Shown piece by piece: positions 36,766 to 49,204 of a stretch of DNA of 64,000 nt. The stretch's first letter is position 1; every line of letters starts with the position of its first letter. The notes under the pieces are model-generated. The model did no database searches. It had not been told where the DNA came from and saw only the letters and a program-made list of their open reading frames with translations. The translations under genes were made by a program, and so were the position numbers. The DNA comes from Melitaea cinxia (lineage: Eukaryota; Arthropoda; Insecta; Lepidoptera; Nymphalidae): the NCBI RefSeq assembly GCF_905220565.1, contig NC_059404.1, forward strand, positions 7,654,472 through 7,718,471, read 5' to 3'.

Positions 36766-37545
36766 TTACGCTCGTAAATGCATATGCACTATTCCTGCCG
36801 CCCGAAGGCGATGAGAGAGTGTGGCTAACGGCGCGGATAGAATACGCATGGAGTACCCTTTAAATCCAGCGGTGCCCTCATCGTCATAGTAAGGCGCCAC
36901 GGGATCGCTAACGCATGCAACCGTGACACCCTGACGTTTGGCCCGTCTGTGCAGGGCATCGTGAGCTCTCTATTACCCCGATGGCGAGCGAGAGGTGGTA
37001 CCCTTCCTTTATCGGCGTCTCCTTATCCTTGGTCGTATCCTGCGGAGCGGGTCCGCATGGATATCAGCTTTGCGCTGCCACTCTGCGGCCTCCTTTAAAG
37101 GCCACGGCTGACCAGCACCTCTTGCTGCCGAGCATAGGTCAGAAGACGCTCGACAGCAAGAGTTCTCCATCTACTATGGCCACTAGGGCCTGGCACTGGG
37201 GTCCCAAAAGGGCGCATTCCTCTAGAGTGTGACGTACCGAATCAATTGGAGCACACTCACTGTAAACAGGAGTAACTTCACTCCCAGCGATTTGAGCAAG
37301 TACTTACCGAAACAGCCATATCCGGTAAGTACCCGTGTCATCTCTTAAGGCCAGCATCCTGTGCCACCTTTTGACCCAGCGATTGAGGTTGGGACGTATA
37401 GCGCCCACAGTCACAGTGCCCGCCGCTGGGTTGTTTTCCATCCACCAATCGATAAGGGCTCTCTGACCTCTTATATTATATATTAGGTTCACACTCGGGA
37501 TTTGTTCTTGAGCTCGGAGGCTCGACCAGTACTCAACGATTAACT
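36766..37545 (-). pseudogene. R1-clade LINE reverse transcriptase C-terminus, broken
   Basis: This GC-rich island reads, in shifting minus-strand frames, 'IVEYWSSLRAQEQIPSVN', then 'RPNLNRWVKRWHRMLAL', then 'VLTGYGCFGKYLLK' (the R1-type TGHGCF motif), then 'ECAPIDSVRHTLEECALLG' (the C-terminal Cys/His knuckle HTLxxC). The ORF ends 'PYYDDEGTAGFKG...MHLRA' at TAA, 36766-36768. At least two frameshifts and a premature stop interrupt it. Base composition is clearly unlike the flanks, which is typical of a recently inserted LINE fragment. The upstream RT and endonuclease domains are absent. Confidence 0.75.
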
Positions 37546-37549
37546 TTAA

Positions 37550-40500
37550 CGTTATTTTTTATACGACCTGAAATGTTACTTTTTACATGTAAATGGCATA
37601 GTGCCAAAGTATCACGTGTATCAAGACTAAAGTCGTTGAATTTTCAGAAGAGTGTAGTTTTAAGGTACCAATTTCCTAGTTTTACTTGATTTCAAAAAAA
37701 GTTCCTGGTTTTTGTTATAAGGTATAAGAAAGTGGTATAAATAAAAGTTTTTATGTTATTTTTATTTTTTTAGTAAATAAGGGCAAGGAAAAGTATTAAA
37801 GACATAATGATAGTTTTTATATAATTCGTTACAACACATAATATGGGGTTATTTTTACCCCCAACTCTAAGTATGTTACAAAAATTAGCGACCCCAGCTA
37901 TTTTTAACTTTCAATTCACAAGTTTGCTCGCGTAGATTACGTGATTTTGACTGAAACATTTTCTCCTACTAAAATATAGTCAGTGCTAACGTAGCAGTCT
38001 CCTGGTGAAAGAATTTTTGAATCGGGTCCAGTAGTTTTTGAATTTATTCAATGCAAACATTTAAACACATAAAAACTTGTATCTTTCCTCTTTCTAATAT
38101 TAATATTTGAACTAAGACACATGTTTTCAAATCATACCTACTAAAAATTAGTTCACTTAAATCAAAACTTAAGAAAGAAATCGAAAGAAGCGCCTAAGTT
38201 AGTGTAGTGTAACTAAAATTCAAGAACATTTCTAAAAGATACCTAGTTACGATTACACTTAACTCGTAAGTAGGTTGTAGCGGGATGTCCATCTGCATTT
38301 CTGCAACGAGAGCGCAGACGCTCGTAAATAATCCTTTGGACCTGAAAAACGTTTCAGTGAATCCAATAAAATACGTATCCGCAGAGACTACGCCGCAGTG
38401 AGCTCGTTACCACGCCTAGACGATTTATTGAGATTTGAAGGCTGAAATATTGTAGGTATTCCATTTTAAAATCTTTTATGAAATAATGCTTCTGTATTCC
38501 CCTTGTTTCAATTTCAAGATGTTTCTGTACGCCCATTGCGGAAATTTTGAAACGCGAAAGAACAGCGTGTGTGTATAAAATTCAAGATAACAATTGCAAG
38601 ATATTTTTAAAGTAGAAAAGAAATATATAATCTCAGCTAATGTAATAAATAACAAAGTCGTTAAAATATAAGTAAAAATAATAATGATAATAATATGTAA
38701 TTCAATTTTACTTTTATTAAGTAATTGTAAATTTATGTCTAGAGTTGTTTCTATTTACGTGTACTAATTTAATTGAAAGAATAACCTTCTTTTTAAAACA
38801 TCGAACTACGTATAATATAATGTAATTGTTACCGATCGACATCCAGACGTAAAAGAGAGATATAACATGATAAGACATAATATAAGTTATAAAATAAATT
38901 ATATCTACTTCTTATTTCTTGTAAGTGTTTTTTAATTTGCGTTCTGGAGATCTCACATACAATGTTATGTATATTTAACATAGATATATTGCCTACATAT
39001 ATAGGTTATTATGAAGTATACATTATACATACGAGTAACTCAGTAAAAAAACCATATATCCTTTAATTAAAAATATATAATGGTAAAATAAGTGCAGTAC
39101 TTTTTAAGTGCAAAAACAATAAATCTGTTACTTAGAGGAAAGTGTGTGTAGAATTACTATCGTGAACTATCTGCACTTGATAGGTAGGTTAGTGTTTTGT
39201 TTCCAATATATAAAAATTTTAATAGCACAATTCGTTTTGGCATTTCTAGCACATCATATATATTCTAATATGTTTAGATGTGATATAAATTTACATGTAT
39301 ATAAAATAGTTACGAATAAGTTAACGATTATATTCCGAATGTTTGAAATATTGTAATTCATTTTAAAAAGACCTTTACTTCAAATATTATGTTTTTATAT
39401 TGAAACAATAAAGTTAGAAATAATCTAAGGATAGTTACAATAGGAGCTAAATTATTTAAAGTAATAAGTATAAATATGAACAGCATAAGCACTTAAGTAG
39501 ACAAAGTTTTAAGTTTTTCTTTCAAACCACATACTTTTAAGTTAATTTAATTAAAAACACAAAAAGAACAAAAAAAAGCTACACAATCTTCCATAGATGA
39601 GTGATTTATATATGGTTATAGAAGAAGAAAATGCCAAAGTTGGAAGATCAAGCTGCTGCTATTCAACAATTGGCCATCCCTGTCTACATGAAAACTTAAA
39701 GTACCTGTTTCTCAAAAAAACACTTCATAATATGTTGTTGCGATCAGTAGGCAGCCAAATAGTCAAGCAAATAAATATAATAAATAAACGTGAGGAATTG
39801 TCTGTTCACAAGATAAGTAACTGAATGCTATATTCTATGTAAGAGCCATCTTATATAGCCACACACTCTTTGATAACTACACATAATATTTTAAGTTTTA
39901 ATAAAATGATGGCTTAATAAATAAAAACATAAAATTTAATTTAAACTTTGAATAGTAACCATACTCAAAACAAAATCAAATGTAGCAGTTTTGATTTAAA
40001 ACTAGCAGTAGCAGCCGAAGAGACAGAGTAATTTAATCTTGATAATGTTACTAATTCAAAGTTGATACTCTGCAAACTCTGTTACAATATTGGGCTAGAA
40101 TTTTGGTGCTGTATCGAGTGCAAAGAGAAGTTATACAAATTTTTACAAAATATAATGGTGGACTTATAGTTTGGCGCATTAAGAAATTGTAAAATATATG
40201 GCCTAATAGAAAATTTATTATTATTTTTTTATTCAATGTTCTTGCTTCTTATTAAATATAATATGTATATAGTACTACACAAATACCGACAAGATTTTAT
40301 AAACCTTGCAATTTAGGTGGCAAGGATACATTGTATTTTCGATACATATCTACCGTAAAGAAATTAAAAATAGTTGTAGCTAAAAAACATTATAATTTTG
40401 TACATTTTATTTATGCCACAATAATTTTGTCAAGATTGCCACAACAATCTTTATTACATAAGAATAGTCCTTAAATAATTAATTTTAAAACTAATACAAT

Positions 40501-40980
40501 TAAACAGATCATCTTCAGTTTTTTAACTTACTTTCAAAAAAGGACTACATTCTTAATTCGGTTGTATTTTTTTTTTTATTTATGTTATCTCATAGCTTTT
40601 GACTGAGTGGATCAATTTCGAAATTTAAAAAAAAAAATTAATCTAACTTAAACTTCAACATTTCAATTTATTTGAGACCTGACAAGTACCGTATAACTTT
40701 TTTTACTAGGATTTTATGATTTTAATGATTCTAATTTTAAACGAAAGCTGGTCACGATTTAATAATGAAATTATGAGTAATCTTTGATAATGCGTATTTA
40801 CTTAACATTTTTTTCGCCTACCTACGTTGTAATCCTTGTCGATGTAACTGAAGTCGTTTTCGTCGTATCGAACACAATTGTGTTTGCTTGCAAATGGAAA
40901 AAAAAAATGTTTGAATAATTTTATTCAAGCTTGATGCTCGTCTAAACATATATTATTTGAAATTTTAAAATATAATAACA
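37550..40980. other. AT-rich stretch, nothing recognised
   Basis: No supported coding or repeat feature. Short frames of up to 75 codons lack motifs. A modestly GC-richer patch at 38280-38440 has no recognisable content. Confidence 0.5.
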
Positions 40981-40988
40981 TAATAATA

Positions 40989-41273
40989 ATGATAGCAACT
41001 ATAGTTGACATTACAGTTCCACATGATGATAATCTCGTAAAGGCGGAAAAAGAAGAATTAAGTAAATATTTAGACTTTGCCCACGAGATTACCGGTATGA
41101 GGAATGTGGACTCAACAATAATTGTTCCTATTGTTGTGTCGGTCAATGGTCTTACATCACCCTAAGAAACTCAACACCTTAAAAAACTCTCGCTTGACTG
41201 TTCAAGGGTTCAAAAGGAAGTGTTGCTTGAAACGGCCCGCATTGTGAGGAGGTTTCTCAGCCTGGAACCTTAA
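40989..41273 (+). pseudogene. LINE reverse transcriptase C-terminal fragment
   Basis: The plus-strand frame reads 'IATIVDITVPHDDNLVKAEK', 'KYLDFAHEITGM' and 'IIVPIVVSVNGLTSP', a stop (TAA near 41162), then 'LKKLSLD' and 'VLLETARIVRRFLSLEP' with TAA at 41271-41273. The pattern D[IV]xxPxxxN ... Y..LA.EI ... IVPIV.S..G ... V.L.T..IVRRFL is a common C-terminal tail of arthropod non-LTR pol proteins. One in-frame stop and 5' truncation make it a pseudogene. A short GC-rich 3' UTR (to about 41310) precedes T-rich DNA. The exact clade is not certain. Confidence 0.65.
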
Positions 41274-41390
41274 CTACCGGTGGCCTGGGCCTCAACCTGC
41301 CACCGGGGGACTATTTTTATATTTTTATATATTTTTATTTGAATTTTTTTGAATATATTTTAGAATGTAATAATCATCATAACATCATTA

Positions 41391-41656
41391 CAGCCTATAC
41401 AGTCCACTACTGGACATAGGCCTCCACAAGTTTACGTTAAAAATAACGTGAACTCATGTGTTTTGCCCATAGTCACCACGCTGGGCAGGCGGGTTGGTGA
41501 CCGCAGTACTGGCTTTGTCGCACCGAAGACGCTGCTGCCCGTCTTCGGCCTGTGTATTTCAAAGCCAGCAGTTGGATGGTTATCCCGCCATCGGTCAGCT
41601 TCTTAAGTTCCAAGATGGTTGTGGAGCCTTGTTATCCCTTAGTCGCCTCTCAAATC
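41391..41656 (-). mobile_element. SINE-like repeat, minus copy of opposed pair
   Basis: It reads as the reverse complement of the repeat at 26716: 'GTCCACTACTGGACATAGGC', 'CACGCTGGGCAGGCGGGTTG', 'GGATGGTTATCCCGCCATCG' and 'TTATCCCTTAGTCGCCTCT'. Its left end, CAGCCTATACAGTCCACT, is the shared LINE-type 3' tail. Confidence 0.8.
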
Positions 41657-41745
41657 ATAATAATAATAAATACTTTAGTAAATAATAGAATAATTTTATT
41701 AGAATTTATTTATTTTTGATATTTTTGTGGTATTGGTGGTTGGCT

Positions 41746-42005
41746 TTATAAGTTCCAAGGTGGTACCTTGGCGGGATAGCTATCCAATTGCTGACTTTGA
41801 AATACATACACAGGCCGAAGACGGACAGTAGCGTCTTCGGTGCGATAAAGCCAGTCCTGTGGTCACCAGCCCGCCTGCCCAGCGTGGTGACTATGGGCAA
41901 CAAACATGAGTTCACGACATTTTTGGCGCGAGCTTATAGAGGCCTTATAGGGGCCTATGTCCAACAGTGGGCTGCGATAGGCTGAAGTGATGAAGATGAT
42001 GATTA
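41746..42005 (+). mobile_element. SINE-like repeat, plus copy of opposed pair
   Basis: Same family in the opposite orientation, about 90 bp from the previous copy. It ends GTGGGCTGCGATAGGCTGAA followed by a GATGAAGATGATGATT microsatellite tail. The 5' part of the family is missing. Confidence 0.8.
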
Positions 42006-42900
42006 TTATTGTGATAGACAGAATAACATCACTATCACTTATGGCGATGTTTTATGCCAAAAACTTCTATTAAATTCAAAATGTTAGTTTAATTTACGTA
42101 TTTAGTTATAAATTTTCGAACAATTTTTCAGAGACAAAAGGTATCAATAGGAACTTTAGCGAAAAAATTTACAATTCATCATGTTTGTTCTTGTTTATTT
42201 ATTCTCACAAATACCTTTAATGTTCTAATTGAATTTAAGAAAACAAAAAGATTTTAGAGAAGTTTTCCTTACTTAGATGGACAATGAAATAAGAGTTGTT
42301 TTTACGTATTACTAATTTGAATATAAAACCTGTTTCTGTATATTTTAATACATTTGAAGTTTCTTCATTAAATAGAATTAAAGGTTATAAAAAGGAAAAT
42401 TTGATCTAGTGACATGAGTATATAGTAGCAAACATATTTTGCAATTTGAATTAGTATTTGAAGACTTGATTCAAAGAGATTTTTCGTCCTCAATCACCTC
42501 AACATACTTTCGGTTTTCCAGAACGATTACTGTTATGAGGCTAGAGACTCACTGCGAAACTAAAGAACGGCACACATCCATACTAGTATGTATGGACAAA
42601 AACACAAATAAGTATTTAAAATTTTATCGAAAACATAATTATGATTCAGGAACATGATCGATAGTATGGGCCCTAGAAAAGAAATCAAGTTTGCTCAGGC
42701 GGACCTTATGTTGAGCTCTTAAGCTAATACTTATATTACATGGCTGTCTAATAAGAAATTAAGAGGTTCATAGAAAAACTGGTGGATCCGACAGAAATCA
42801 ATGCAACAAAGGCTGAATGTAACAAAAGATGAGAAACATAGTTTTAAAATCCAATGTTCAATGGAGCTTTAAGGTGCTGGAACGCACCCTTTCCAGGGAA
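42006..42900. other. AT-rich stretch, nothing recognised
   Basis: No supported coding or repeat feature between the SINE-like pair and the RTE insertion. Confidence 0.5.
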
Positions 42901-42923
42901 GCCCAGCCTGAACAATAAGATGA

Positions 42924-43688
42924 CACACTTCAGCCTATCGCAGTCCACTGCTGGACATAGGCCTCCCCAAGTTCGCGCCACACATCCCGGTCTTCCGCAA
43001 TCCTCATCCAGCCTACACCGGCAATCTTACGTAGATCGTCGGTCCAACGGGCCGGAGGACGTCCCACACTGCGTTTGCCAAGACGCGGTCTCCACTCTAG
43101 GACCCGTCTACTCCAACGGCCATCGGTCCTGCGACACAGATGACCAGCCCACTGCCACTTCAACTTGCTAATTCTGTGGGCTATGTCGGTTACTTTCGTT
43201 CTCTCGCGGATAGTCTCATTTCTAATCCTGTCTTTGAGAGAGACCCCAAGCATAGCCCGTTCCATTGCACGTTGAGCGACTTTAAACTTGTGGACCAGTC
43301 CCTTGGTTAGTGTCCACGTCTCGGCTCCGTATGTTAACACAGGCAGGACGCATTGCTCGAAAACTTTTGTCTTCAAGCATTGCGGAATCTTCGAAGTGAA
43401 GACTCGACGGAGTCTGCCAAACGCCGCCCAGCCCAACCGAATCCTCCTATCGGCCTCCTTCTCGAAGTTGTTGCGGCCTAGTTGGATAGTATGGCCTAGG
43501 TAAATATAATCCTGAACAACTTCGAGAAGGGTACCATCGACCGATACCGGTATCGGTATGACTTGGTTGTTAAACATAACTTTCGTCTTATCCAAGTTCA
43601 TACAGAGACCGACACGTCGGGAGGACTCGTTTAGGCCGGCCAGCATTTGGCCTAACTCATCCAGCGTCTCCGTAAAGATGACAATATC
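42924..43688 (-). mobile_element. 5'-truncated RTE LINE with 14-bp target duplication
   Basis: GAACAATAAGATGA occurs at 42910-42923 and again at 43689-43702, immediately flanking the element, and is a clear target-site duplication. The insert is the 3'-terminal 765 bp of an RTE-type element in minus orientation, ending GATAGGCTGAAGTGTG. The long uninterrupted ORF and perfect target duplication point to a fairly recent insertion. Confidence 0.88.
42930..43688 (-). pseudogene. RTE-type reverse transcriptase C-terminal region
   Basis: The frame is open from the truncation point to TGA at 42930-42932, about 250 residues. It begins 'DIVIFTETLDELGQML', directly at the catalytic aspartate pair of the polymerase, whose first part is cut off. 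It continues with 'GLCMNLDKTKVM', 'YIYLGHTI', 'VLPVLTYGAETWTL', 'KWQWAGHLCR', 'GRPPARWTDDL' and 'EAYVQQWTAIG'. These are hallmarks of lepidopteran endonuclease-reverse transcriptases of the RTE clade. The ATG-TTC at the start belongs to the flanking duplication. Endonuclease and most of the palm are missing, so it cannot function. The last codons form part of the 3' tail shared with the SINE-like repeats. Confidence 0.85.
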
Positions 43689-43702
43689 GAACAATAAGAT
43701 GA

Positions 43703-46700
43703 ATGAGCTACAAAAAATTAAATGCTGGGGCTATCCGACAGTTCATGGTAGCAGAAATCTTTTGTCAAACTAGAAGATCAGTCAACGTTGAATAAAAATG
43801 TACATGTTCATGAATTTTTTTAACATTTGATGGATTTATTTGAAAATGTAAAATATAATATTTCGAATCGACAGGCGTCTCTAACTTCTAGCAATGCAAG
43901 ATGTATCAAGGTTTTGATTCTATTCTTAACAATATACGACTCAGTGGCTAACCGAATTAAAGATGTCCTAAAGTGGTATAAATATAAACGTATGAGGTCT
44001 ATGTCGTATCAAAAAGAAGACAACTAAGTATAAAAATAACTGCAGGCGAAATATGTCTTTCATCTTTTGAATGTGGAACTGTTAAGATCAAATCAAAGGG
44101 GTATATGTGATATAACAATACAAAGGAAACAGCTAAATAATCTGGTTAATCTTTGTGAATATGATATATTTTCATAGCCTCAGGCTCGCGTTTGTATGAC
44201 ATGGGACACAATGTAGTAAAGATAAGGTGTTCCCTTCCAAGCCAGTGACTCTATTGTGAGTCTCTTACGCAGAGCGGTATGTCGAAATTAGCCAATGGCG
44301 TGATTGTCATAAAGCTCGAATTAAGGCCACCACATTATAATTACTATAGTAGGAGAATACTAAATAGATTATGGCTAACGTCATATAGTCATCAATATTT
44401 CACAGACTCAAACATATTTAACATCGTCGCATTTTCGCGTAATAAATAACATAAGTGGTATTTGTAATTAAGTTTCCTCACCATGCGTAAAACGTAAAAA
44501 TGATTTAGGAATTTGATACTTCCTCGCAAGTGATAAAATGATAAGCGGAATAAATTTAAGACAGTTTAGTTCTCCTTTAGTGAAAATGGCTTCCTTTAGA
44601 TAGAGAAAACGTATAATGGAATGCAATAACTCTTGACCGGGTGTGCGAAGAAATAACAGTGTGTCATATTTCACAACCCTCCAACATTTTTATAAAAGCG
44701 GACCATCTGCTTTTGACCCCTCGTTCTTTTTGTTTTACGAATTATTTCTATATTAGTAAAATATATCTTTAATGGGAATGTATGAAAAAATATGAATAGA
44801 TATCTGTCAGGGTATGAAGGAACATTTACTAAAAATATATTGAGAAAAGTGCCATTGAGTACTGAGCATGTGAGCAATTTCATTTTACAATCTATACCTA
44901 TCAATGAATATTTGATCTTACTATTTATTGCATGGATTTTTGTTTGTTCAGATACATTTTTGCTCCGCGATTGTGTAATAAAACTTGTAATATTTCGTAA
45001 AAGAATTCGATATTACCGGCTTAAAGGGATTTATGTTGTTCAAAAAAAATCTTAATATAGGGGTGAGTGTTCGTTTCGTCTATAAAAACTTTGGGGAGTG
45101 AACGTGTAAGGAATAAACGTCACCAGACCAGGGTGACTGCGGTCATTTCGCTAAACGAAGATCAGAATCGCAAACTGTTAGCATAGAAATTGCGATCGAA
45201 TGAATGCCGGTCGAAGTATTCCATCGTTGAATCGAGGGGCACGGAATATTGTCGTTTCGAAACAACGATTCCTGACTCTACTAATATTCTTCAACTTATT
45301 TTGCTGATTTTATTTCTATGTTATATACCTACAGATAGACTTAACAAGCTTCTGCTAATAAGTCTACTTTGTAGTATGTAATTGTAGTACATTGTAGTAT
45401 GTGAACTGATGATTTTTTATTAAAACTAAGTTATGCCGTTAGTCACGAAAAATGAAGTTATTATTTTAAAAAGCACCAGATGACGAAATTTCAAAATTGG
45501 TCATTTGGCCCATGTTCGTCTTTCAAACTACATGCATCTACATTTTCGGTGTAGTAAAAATAGCACATTCATATTTGTAAATTTTGTTTAAATTTAAATA
45601 TAAGAAATATTTTTAAAGTACTCCTTTATTCTTTTGAAAAGCAAAAATAATCAAATGTAAGGAGAAAAAATTCTTACGAAAATTTCAAACCCATCAATTG
45701 TTTTGTATTGATAAAACTTTCTTTGTCATTTGATCGATGGCCCCTTGTCCATTAGGGCCTTTTAGACGTTGTCCTTTTATTTATTGTATACTTTAACAAT
45801 CAGTGCAGACTTCGACAGAGAACTTTGTGCTTGATAAACAAACAAAAATAATATTGTGAAATCATGTCTAAGTTTTAAGTTTTTTATTTGAATAATAAAT
45901 TGATAGGAAAAGAAAAAAAAATATTTTAATTATAAATAAAATTTATCATTTCATTTCGCTAATCAAAGCGAGATTGTAAGTTGCGAACGAAGCGCAGTGG
46001 GCGGCTTGCTGAAGGTGCCAATATATTTCCTGACGCTTGAACGGTCAGGTAATTGTGGTTGAAAGTTATCTCGGAGAGCGAACGTGAGAAGAATACTAAA
46101 CAGAGTGTGGTTCTTGTGCAAATTATGAATGTTCTCGATGTTTACCTTTCTTCTACAATTTGTTCAGGGAATTAACGAATGCCCGGCTGGAATTGACTCG
46201 TGTTATGTATGACAACGGCAAAAAAAATAAAATTTATTTACGTTCCATATAAATTATTCATATAATAAACAGATTAATTTCACGTAACTTTAAAAATAGT
46301 CATTTTATTAAAATCGGATCACTCCATAAAAATTATAGTTAGTACTGTTAAAAAATGTGTTAGTTTTATTTCCTTGTATTTAACAAAAACAACTAGATAA
46401 GTAATCAATTTACTAATAGAATTTAAATTTTATTTCGGTATACTTTTAAAAATATTTTTCCAAGGCATCTTTCGCTTGGTAAATTCAATATCATAATAGA
46501 ATACCATTGTATTGGATTGGACGTCCTGCTTCGTACACTTTAATACATTTCAGAATATTAATCCAAAGATTTTTAAGACTTTTCGTAAACGACACAGTGG
46601 GCTTACTCGACGCGAATATCATTGCTGAAAAAAAAAATATATAAACCGATCAGAAGGATTTCCAATACCCCACGAACGCCTATATTCCACTCTATCGATC

Positions 46701-47190
46701 GAACCTGAAAACGCTCACTTTTTCGTTTTATGGTTTCAAAGCGAAAAATCTCTTTAATTTCTCTGTCATCTTTATAGTTAGTTTTATAGTAATACATAAG
46801 ACTTAAAAAACACACCCACATACACACTTATATTGGTATGAGTACTCTAAAATAGTTGAGTTTGTGCCAAGAAGTAATATTTTTACTTTTTTTACAAGTT
46901 ACCGGAAGTCTGTTGAGTATCAAAGGTTGCTTGAATCTCACTGACGTAGACTTTGTTTAACTTATTTACTTTAGAAAGCGCTCATTAGCGAAATGACCGT
47001 GTCTTATTGAAACAGTAATCAAAAGAAGATCTAACTTTGTAATGTTATAGTTTCGGAAAATATTCTCACTATTTAGACTTTTTGTGAAAAAATAAATGTC
47101 ATTTCCTTTTACTACTTTAAACGTTTGTAGACGTTTTTTATTTGCTTGAATTAAAAAATTGCAAATTTATGAAATTAAAAATGATTGTAT
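43703..47190. other. AT-rich stretch without recognised genes
   Basis: Short reading frames (up to 87 codons) show no motif. GC-richer patches at 44170-44340, 45100-45250 and 45960-46100 are not matched elsewhere in the window. A CTATAAAAAC box at about 45080 is followed by mixed-composition DNA, but no exon can be defined. Confidence 0.45.
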
Positions 47191-47194
47191 AAAG

Positions 47195-47500
47195 CAGAGA
47201 TGGCTCGGGACATTTTTTATGGGCGTTCAGTAAAAAAAAAGAAGAAAAAAAACGAAAAACTAAAGCTTATCATTTATTTTATTCGTATAGAAAATACATA
47301 TATACACCAGGCTTGATATCATGAATCGAATTAATTGCCACTTTTTTTCGCTTTTCAAAAAGCCTCGTTTTATTAGTATTAGGCAGCATATAATGTTTAC
47401 AATTACAGTTTTATGTAAAATTATGCATGGTACTTGCTTAAAAGTACCAGATGAATCCAACCACCAAATAAAAATTGAGTATGTATATGTCACACAAATG
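47195..47500 (+). repeat. Partial copy of a hAT-like left end
   Basis: It starts CAGAGATGGCTCGGGACATT and shares 'AAAAACTA[AG]AGCTTA[TC]CATT' and 'CGTATAGAAAAT / TGTATAGAAAAT' with the left end at 47501, about 306 bp downstream in the same orientation. It is a direct duplication or an older copy of the same element. Confidence 0.55.
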
Positions 47501-48097
47501 CAGAGGCGGCTCGTAATTTTTTTGGGGGTTTACAAATAATTAAATGAAAAACTAGAGCTTACCATTTATTTATTTGTATAGAAAATCCATTCCGTCCATG
47601 CAGATTCACCACCAGGCACCACTGCAGGCGCCAGCTCCAAACACCACACACGGATAACATAATCATTTATTGCTTTTTTCACATCTATACAACCAAAACG
47701 AGTAAAAGATGTAGTTGTTAGAAAGAAAATAAAAGATACATTCAAAATTATTTTTTAATATTTCTTTAAAAGAAAAACTGCAAAATAACTGACGAAGCCA
47801 ATTCGTTTGTTTGTATACATAAGAACGGCAACAGCGCATAGACAAGTTATTCCCTCGGCGTTCATTGAATACAGTGCTAGGAATCATACTAAACTTCGTT
47901 TCATAGGAACGCAATCTAACTTAATACCAAAGGTACGTAATATAATAAAAAAAAAAATACAAATTACTATTGAATAGACATGGTAGAATAGAAATAATGT
48001 AATGTAAGGAAAGTATGTAATATAAAGAAATATAAATTTAAGATTACCTATGCAACTTCGTGGAAGTGCACGAGCTCTTTAGGACGAGCCACCTCTG
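47501..48097. mobile_element. hAT-like nonautonomous element
   Basis: The left end CAGAGGCGGCTCGT (47501) and the right end, read inward from 48097 as CAGAGGTGGCTCGT, form an imperfect 14-bp terminal inverted repeat. CAG-starting ends are typical of hAT elements. The expected 8-bp target duplication is not visible, so the superfamily call is tentative. Nothing in the 597 bp looks like a transposase. Confidence 0.55.
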
Positions 48098-48784
48098 ACC
48101 TTAAGAGCGAATTTTTAGAAGTAATTCGTTGCATACAATAGCTAAGTTTAATATGCACAAAAGCATGCAGTTAAAGTCTACATAACATACATATAAGTAT
48201 ATGTAACTTGTTCCACGTATAATTTGTGTAAAAATTACTTATAAGATTATTATACTATTAAGTAACAAATATCATAAAATATTAATTTGAAATTACAAGA
48301 GAGAATAATATAAAATTATTTCTACTATTTAGATTAAATTTGATATTTGTATTTTTGTAAAGTAAATAAATTTAATTTAAGCATTGGTCGATTTTTATGA
48401 AAATAACAAAAAAAAAAATTAATGAAATTATTTTAAAAAAATTAAAATATGAAGAGATATATCACTTTTTCATACAGATTTACTGCATTGCATGCCAAGT
48501 AGAAGGAAAGTTACATAGTTAAGACAATGGCACAATTCGGACCAGGAAGTATAGAAATGACGGTTGCCAAAAACACATTTTAAAAACTAAACAATCCTCG
48601 CGAACTCATTCGTTTTACATTCACCCGCGGTACTACTACGATGAAAGAATGTGCAGTCTATGACACTTTGTAAAATACGAGATGTTCGCTTATAAAAATA
48701 TACTTATATACTATATTTATTCTAAAAACATTGAAAATTTATGTTGAAAAAACATTTCAATGTTGTAAAAAAATAACAATAACC

Positions 48785-48847
<63 letters not shown>

Positions 48848-49043
48848 ATTTGCAAAGTATTTATCTATTTTGTACACAAGACATACATATTACGTAACTT
48901 TAAATCAGAAAGTTCCATAAGACTTGAAGTATTTAAACAAAATGGTTCAAAAAATCGTTTTCGATATTTTAAAATACTTTTCATCTGAATAATTATGCTA
49001 TTCTGAGACTAAATAAATAACTAAATAAACGTTTCACATTTAA
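48098..49043. other. AT-rich, contains (AT)n tract
   Basis: No gene seen. A pure AT dinucleotide tract occupies 48789-48844. Confidence 0.6.
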
Positions 49044-49200
49044 CGGGCGCTAGAAGGATTTTCTCCTGCGTCGGGGGTCCGCAAACACAAACATAAGCAC
49101 AAATGCCCAGACCATGACTAACATCTATATGGCCAATACAAATGTCTATCGTAAGTGGCGATCGAACCTGCGACCGCCAGCGCAATGCGTCGTCGCTGAT
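49044..49200 (-). mobile_element. tRNA-derived SINE, 5' portion
   Basis: The minus strand has 'GCGCTGGCGGTCGCAGGTTC' with B-box GGTTCGATCG (49160-49169), then 'ATTGGCCATATAGATGTT', as in the SINE head and body at 18290 and 61652. The A-box region is diverged (CGACGACGCATTGCGC) and the 3' body is missing. Confidence 0.65.
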
Positions 49201-49204
49201 TGAT

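Noticed and set aside
36981..37232. 83-codon plus-strand frame in a GC-rich island
   Set aside because: Antisense to the R1 reverse transcriptase remnant, whose minus-strand motifs explain the composition.
42854..43171. 105-codon plus-strand frame
   Set aside because: Antisense of the RTE reverse transcriptase C-terminus.
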